Positions 60,399-64,000 of a stretch of 64,000 bases of DNA are shown here, in pieces. The number at the start of each line of letters is the position of its first letter. Positions within the stretch are counted from its first letter, which is position 1. The stretch covers positions 175,153-239,152 of the forward strand of contig JADYXZ010000010.1 in NCBI GenBank assembly GCA_020853885.1, read 5' to 3'. A program made the position numbers and the translations under genes. Under the pieces are notes generated by a model that did not search any database, was not told the DNA's origin, and saw only the letters and a list, made by a program, of their open reading frames with translations. Source of the DNA: Bradyrhizobiaceae bacterium (GTDB lineage: Bacteria > Pseudomonadota > Alphaproteobacteria > Rhizobiales > Xanthobacteraceae).

Positions 60399-61519
60399 GG
60401 AAGCAGCCTCATATCGACGGCGGCGCCGACGGAGAAGCCTTCGCTTTCGGGCGGCACGAGGACCCAGCCGTTCGCGCGCACGAGTGCGGCAAGCGAGAAG
60501 AGCCCGGTGCCGAGCGGTTCGGCCTCGCTGCCGGTATGACGAGCGAACACGGCCTCGGCAAGACCGACGGTCGAGGCGATCTTCCGCGCAAGCCGCACCG
60601 GGATTTTGATGTCGCTCTCCGTGCATGCCGCCAGCCGCCGCAGGAGCGGATGGCCGACCATGAGAAACGCCGCCAGCGCCGCATCGAGGCGGCCGGGCAG
60701 CATCAGGACCGGCCGCGCGTCGATCATGCCAAACGCCGCCGTCTCGCCGGGCGCAATGCCGATGCCGTGAACCTCGACCCTGCCGACGCGGGCAAGCGTC
60801 TTTACGCTCGCGTCGCGGCGGCCGCTGCCGGTGCCGCCAACCGTGACGACGGCGTCGCAAGCCCGATCGAGCAAAGCAGATTCCAGGGAGGACGCCTGCG
60901 CGACTTCGGCGACGCATCCCTCCGCTTCGATGGCGCGGGCGAGCAGCGGCGAGAGCGTGTCCGCGGCGCTTCGCGTGGGAACGCTCGCGCAGAAAATCTT
61001 CACGCGCGGCCAGCGCACGCCGAGCGACGCGATCCCCGCCGCGCGGAGAATGGCGGCGTCGCCTGGACGCAGCCGCGCACCCTCGCGCCGCAACACGTCG
61101 CCGCGCGCGGCGTCGGCGCCCGCCGGGAGCACGCCTTCGCCCGGCACGGCCGGCCCATGCGCTTCGGCGCCGGTCTTCGTCACGGCGACCGCGTCGAGCG
61201 GGAGGATGGCGTCGGTACCCGGTGGCATCCGCTCGCCGGTCTCGACCCAGGGGGGCGCGGGCGAAAGCAGCACCGGCGCGTAGGGACCGGCGTCGGCTAC
61301 CTGTTCGGCCGCGACCGCCCAGCCGTCGCGGACCGCGATTGCAGCAGGCGGCAGATCGGCGGGGGCGACTGCATCGGCGGCGAGCGTCGCGCCCACGGCG
61401 CCGGCCGGGTCGATATCCCTGGGCGCGACGGGCCGCACCACGGCCTCGATGCGCGCCAGCACGTCGGGGAGCGGCGCGAGCCGGGTAATCCGCTGCAAGG
61501 CCTCGGTCGGCGGGCTCAT
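60395..61519 (-). CDS. Divergent MoeA-like molybdopterin-binding protein
   Basis: A 374-residue MoeA-family protein with weakened motifs: AIAVRDGWAVAAEQ in place of DNSAVDG, ERMPPGTDAILPLD, VTVGGTGSGRRDAS in place of SGGVSxGxxD, and LPGRLDAALAAFLMVG in place of LPGNPVS. Loss of the catalytic pattern suggests it binds but does not metalate molybdopterin, or acts as a partner of the fused MoeA encoded directly downstream with overlapping codons. Confidence 0.82.
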   Translation of the reverse strand: MSPPTEALQRITRLAPLPDVLARIEAVVRPVAPRDIDPAGAVGATLAADAVAPADLPPAAIAVRDGWAVAAEQVADAGPYAPVLLSPAPPWVETGERMPPGTDAILPLDAVAVTKTGAEAHGPAVPGEGVLPAGADAARGDVLRREGARLRPGDAAILRAAGIASLGVRWPRVKIFCASVPTRSAADTLSPLLARAIEAEGCVAEVAQASSLESALLDRACDAVVTVGGTGSGRRDASVKTLARVGRVEVHGIGIAPGETAAFGMIDARPVLMLPGRLDAALAAFLMVGHPLLRRLAACTESDIKIPVRLARKIASTVGLAEAVFARHTGSEAEPLGTGLFSLAALVRANGWVLVPPESEGFSVGAAVDMRLLP

Positions 61520-61593
61520 GGCACCATGTCTAGCCGAACGCCGGAGGGGCCGGTAGCAGCCGCGAAAAGCCTGATTCTGCTATAGGTCCCGGC

Positions 61594-61818
61594 ATGGCCG
61601 AGACGAACCTCAATCTGCGGGGGCTGAAATGCCCCCTGCCCGCGCTGAAGACCCGCAAGGCCCTCACCCGCCTTGCGTCGGGCGATGAGCTCGTGGTCGA
61701 GTGCACGGACCCGCTCGCCGGCGTCGACATCCCGAACCTCCTACGGGAGACCGGCGACGCGCTCCTCGATACGCACAGGCAGCCGGACTTGATCGTATTC
61801 CGCATTCGGAAAAAATAG
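61594..61818 (+). CDS. TusA-family sulfur carrier
   Basis: A 74-residue protein of the TusA/SirA family. LNLRGLKCPLPALKTRKAL contains the conserved Cys-Pro motif that carries persulfide sulfur, followed by the family's beta-alpha pattern ending in DLIVFRIRKK. Next to molybdenum cofactor genes, a role in sulfur supply to FdhD or cofactor synthesis is attractive but inferred. It is divergent from the MoeA-like gene, 74 bases apart. Confidence 0.92.
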   Translation: MAETNLNLRGLKCPLPALKTRKALTRLASGDELVVECTDPLAGVDIPNLLRETGDALLDTHRQPDLIVFRIRKK

Positions 61819-61841
61819 CGCAGTTGGCTGGAGGGCCCGGC

Positions 61842-62678
61842 GTGAAGCTGCTGATCTCTGCGACGCTTGCGGCCGCGCTCGGCGCGGCGCTGCCGGCGTC
61901 TGCGCAGGACAAACTGCCGATCTTCGACGCACACCTGCATTACAACTGGGAGCCGAAGCCGTTCTATCCGGTCGAGAAGGTGCTCGACCTCTTCCGCAGG
62001 AACGGCGTCACCGGCATTCTCGCCACCAGCCGGCCGAACGACGGCACGCATGCGCTTGTCGACGCGAAGCCGAAAGACATCTGGGTGGTTCCGTTCATCC
62101 GGCCGTACCGCGTGCGCGCCGACATCCAGACCTGGTTCAACGATCCTTCGATCTACGAGCTCGTCGAGAGCGAGTTCAAGCGCGGCTATTTCCGCGGCGT
62201 CGGCGAATTCCATATCTACGGCTCTGCGGCATCGAGTGAGATCGCCGGCAAGGTCGTGCGCTTTGCCGTGGCGCGCGATCTCTATGTGCACGCGCACTGC
62301 AACGAGCAGGCGCTGGAGCTCCTGTTTGCGCATGACCGCCGCGCCAGGATCATCTGGGCGCACACCGGATTTTCCACGTCGCCGGCGCGGGTCGCTGAGC
62401 TTTTCGAAAAGTATCCGGCGCTGATGGGCGAGCTCTCCTATCGCGGCGGCATCACCGACGGCACGGGCAAGCTCTCGCCCGAGTGGCAGGACCTGTTCGC
62501 GCGCTATTCCGATCGTTTCCTGCTCGGCTCCGACACCTGGATCAACGAGCGCTGGTTCCAGTACGACAACATCATCGGCGAATATCGCGGCTGGCTTGCG
62601 CAATTGCCGGCGGATCAGGCGCGGCGCATCGCGCATGCAAACGCGGAGCGGCTGTTCGGGCCGCGGCGGACGAACTGA
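61842..62678 (+). CDS. Exported amidohydrolase-family metal hydrolase
   Basis: A 278-residue protein with a signal peptide (LLISATLAAALGAALPASAQ) and a GTG start six bases after GGAGGG. The TIM-barrel metal residues are visible: FDAHLHYNW (HxH), YVHAHCNEQ and IIWAHTGF (His), and LLGSDTWINE (Asp). It belongs to the amidohydrolase-2 type hydrolases and decarboxylases. It is 23 bases after the TusA-like gene and 11 before the DapA-like gene. Substrate unknown; export to the periplasm is unusual for this family but seen. Confidence 0.87.
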   Translation: MKLLISATLAAALGAALPASAQDKLPIFDAHLHYNWEPKPFYPVEKVLDLFRRNGVTGILATSRPNDGTHALVDAKPKDIWVVPFIRPYRVRADIQTWFNDPSIYELVESEFKRGYFRGVGEFHIYGSAASSEIAGKVVRFAVARDLYVHAHCNEQALELLFAHDRRARIIWAHTGFSTSPARVAELFEKYPALMGELSYRGGITDGTGKLSPEWQDLFARYSDRFLLGSDTWINERWFQYDNIIGEYRGWLAQLPADQARRIAHANAERLFGPRRTN

Positions 62679-62689
62679 GGAGAAGCGAA

Positions 62690-63628
62690 TTGCTGGACCG
62701 GAAGGCGGCGGAGACGGCGGGCGAAGCGGTCAAACGGCCGGAGAAGGCGACCGGCGTATGGGTGCCGGCGGCGACGCCGTTCAAGGCCGACCTCTCCATC
62801 GATTTCGACCGCTACATCACGCATTGCAAGAAGCTTCTCGAAGACGGCGCGCACGGTCTCGCCGTGCTCGGTACCACGAGCGAGGCAAACTCGCTGGATT
62901 TCGTCGAGCGCGAGAACGTGCTGGAACGGCTGGTAAAGGCGGGCATTCCCGCGGACCGGCTGCTGCCCGGCACCGGCGCGCCGTCGATCGGCGACACGGT
63001 GCGGCTGACGCGGCATGCGGTCTCGCTCGGCGTGCGCGGTGTGCTCCTGCTGCCGCCCTACTATTACAAGAACGTCAGCGACGAAGGGCTCTATGCGTTC
63101 GTCGCAGAAGTGATCAAGCGCGTCAACGACAGGCGGCTCGCGCTCTATCTCTACAATTTCCCGCAGATGACGACGATCACCTGGTCGCCGGTGCTGGTCG
63201 GCCTGCTCATTCAGGATTTCCCCGACACGGTCGTCGGCCTCAAGGACAGCTCTGGACAGGTCCACTATATGGAGACGCTGCTCGAGCAGTTTCCGGGCTT
63301 TGCGGTGTTTCCGTCGAGCGAATCGATGCTCTTGCGTGCGCTGCGCAAGGGCGCCGCGGGCTGCATCTCGGCGACGGCGAACACGCACGTCACCGGCATC
63401 CGCTGGCTCTATGACGGCTGGGAAGGACCGGACGCGCAGGACCTGCAAGACATGGCCGCGCGGGTGCGCGAGGCGGTGCAGCCGTTCGGCTGGATTCCCG
63501 GCGTGAAGACGATCCTCGCCGCGCGCGAGGGCACGCCCGACTGGGCGCGCGTGCGCCCGCCGCTCGACGCGCTGAACGAGGAGCAAACGAAGGAACTCCT
63601 CGCCGCGGTGGCGGAAGCGGGCGGGTGA
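62690..63628 (+). CDS. Dihydrodipicolinate synthase/N-acetylneuraminate lyase family protein
   Basis: A 312-residue class I aldolase of the DapA fold. VPAATPFKADLSIDFDRY, LGTTSEANSLDF, YLYNFPQMTTITW (catalytic Tyr) and VVGLKDSSGQVHY (Schiff-base Lys) are the family residues. The start is a TTG seven bases after GGAG, since no ATG or GTG is near the conserved beginning. It is probably a catabolic aldolase rather than the housekeeping DapA; the substrate is unknown. Confidence 0.88.
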   Translation: MLDRKAAETAGEAVKRPEKATGVWVPAATPFKADLSIDFDRYITHCKKLLEDGAHGLAVLGTTSEANSLDFVERENVLERLVKAGIPADRLLPGTGAPSIGDTVRLTRHAVSLGVRGVLLLPPYYYKNVSDEGLYAFVAEVIKRVNDRRLALYLYNFPQMTTITWSPVLVGLLIQDFPDTVVGLKDSSGQVHYMETLLEQFPGFAVFPSSESMLLRALRKGAAGCISATANTHVTGIRWLYDGWEGPDAQDLQDMAARVREAVQPFGWIPGVKTILAAREGTPDWARVRPPLDALNEEQTKELLAAVAEAGG

Positions 63629-63655
63629 CGCGTTCTCGCGGCGCTTCTTGGTTTT

Positions 63656-63825
63656 CGTCATTGCGAGCCCCGACCCGGCCGAACGCAAGATATCTCGTCG
63701 TCCCGGACGCGGCGGCGCATCTTCTTTCGTCATTGCGAGCCCCGAACGCAGCGAGGGGCGAAGCAATCTAGGCGCTTTCCGTGCCGTCTGGATTGCTTCG
63801 GCGGCTTCGCCGCCTCGCAATGACG
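63656..63825. repeat. Palindromic repeat, one complete copy and one solo arm
   Basis: The complete element at 63728-63825 has arms CGTCATTGCGAGC with GAAGCAATCT, and TGGATTGCTTCGG with TCGCAATGACG. A solo left arm with CGTCATTGCGAGC is at 63656-63668. It is the same class as the outer repeat at 6902-7035. Confidence 0.85.
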
Positions 63826-63876
63826 GACGGCTTGCGTCCACCGGCAAATTCAGATTCTCAAACAGCAGATTGTGTT

Positions 63877-63980
63877 CTCGCGGCGCGTTCGCGCCCGAGG
63901 CATCGGCAGTTTCCCTCACTTGAAGTGAGGGGATGGAGCGCCGTTCGGCGCTGCATCGTGTTCGTGCCCTCTCGGGCACG
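63877..63980. repeat. Tandem array of four perfect hairpins
   Basis: In order: CTCG-c-GGCGCG-tt-CGCGCC-CGAG; CCCTCACTT-g-AAGTGAGGG; GATG-g-AGCGCCG-tt-CGGCGCT-g-CATC; CGTGCCC-tctc-GGGCACG. The third shares GATGGAGCGCC with the outer arm of the cloverleaf at 33707. The array may continue past the right edge. The rest of the final 372 bases holds no gene I can support. Confidence 0.7.
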
Positions 63981-64000
63981 CGGCGGCCAATGACGCTGGC

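Overview
The window is about 64 kb of GC-rich, tightly packed chromosomal DNA from an alphaproteobacterium. The best fit is Hyphomicrobiales (Rhizobiales), near the Nitrobacteraceae/Xanthobacteraceae. The reasons are the chvI-chvG-hprK-EIIA-HPr gene order beside pckA, a Tad/Flp pilus locus, Fur/Mur-type boxes in front of mntH, and several rhizobial-type palindromic intergenic repeats. The genus cannot be fixed from the sequence alone. No rRNA, tRNA, phage, insertion sequence or CRISPR array was seen.

Layout. 0-4.7 kb: Tad/Flp pilus genes (cpaC cut by the left edge, cpaB, prepilin peptidase cpaA, two Flp pilins, a stand-alone CpaC-type N domain protein and two TadE-like pseudopilins). 4.7-14 kb: phosphomannomutase/phosphoglucomutase, a retropepsin-like protease, hrpB, an acyltransferase and polA. 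14-17.8 kb: a secreted protein divergent from a cysteine-cluster MarR regulator with two operator palindromes, then an ion antiporter and a DUF2865 protein. 17.9-24.6 kb: pckA, a HugZ-like protein, the ChvG/ChvI two-component system and the regulatory PTS branch (HprK, EIIA, HPr). 24.6-33.6 kb: udgX, a class II amidotransferase, acetyltransferases, a secreted beta-propeller, lepA, a dienelactone-hydrolase-like gene lying between lepA and a second copy of the lepA 3' end, and a three-GAF adenylate/guanylate cyclase.

33.6-39.7 kb: an intergenic stretch with a near-consensus promoter and a multi-hairpin cloverleaf, then lipase, mepA, tauE-like, GMC oxidoreductase and BtuF-like genes. 39.7-43.6 kb: a metal-homeostasis island (multicopper oxidase, ZIP transporter, mntH) bracketed by two near-identical Fur/Mur-type boxes. 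43.8-46.7 kb: malonate use (matA, matB). 46.7-50.5 kb: an orphan dipeptide-type ABC permease with the last codons of a lost dppB upstream, abutting a TRAP transporter operon. 50.7-56.5 kb: MarR, a two-subunit indolepyruvate-type oxidoreductase, fdhD and mobA, apparently one operon divergent from the TRAP genes across a perfect 16-bp palindrome. 56.5-61.5 kb: moeA, mobB and two further MoeA-like genes. 61.6-63.6 kb: a TusA-like protein, an amidohydrolase and a DapA-family lyase. The right edge carries palindromic repeats and a tandem hairpin array.

Most of this is housekeeping and catabolic chromosome. The places that look least explained are the structured element at 33.63-33.90 kb and its relative at 63.88-63.98 kb, the lepA 3'-end duplication, the dppB/TRAP junction, and the co-regulated TRAP/indolepyruvate-oxidoreductase/molybdenum-cofactor unit.
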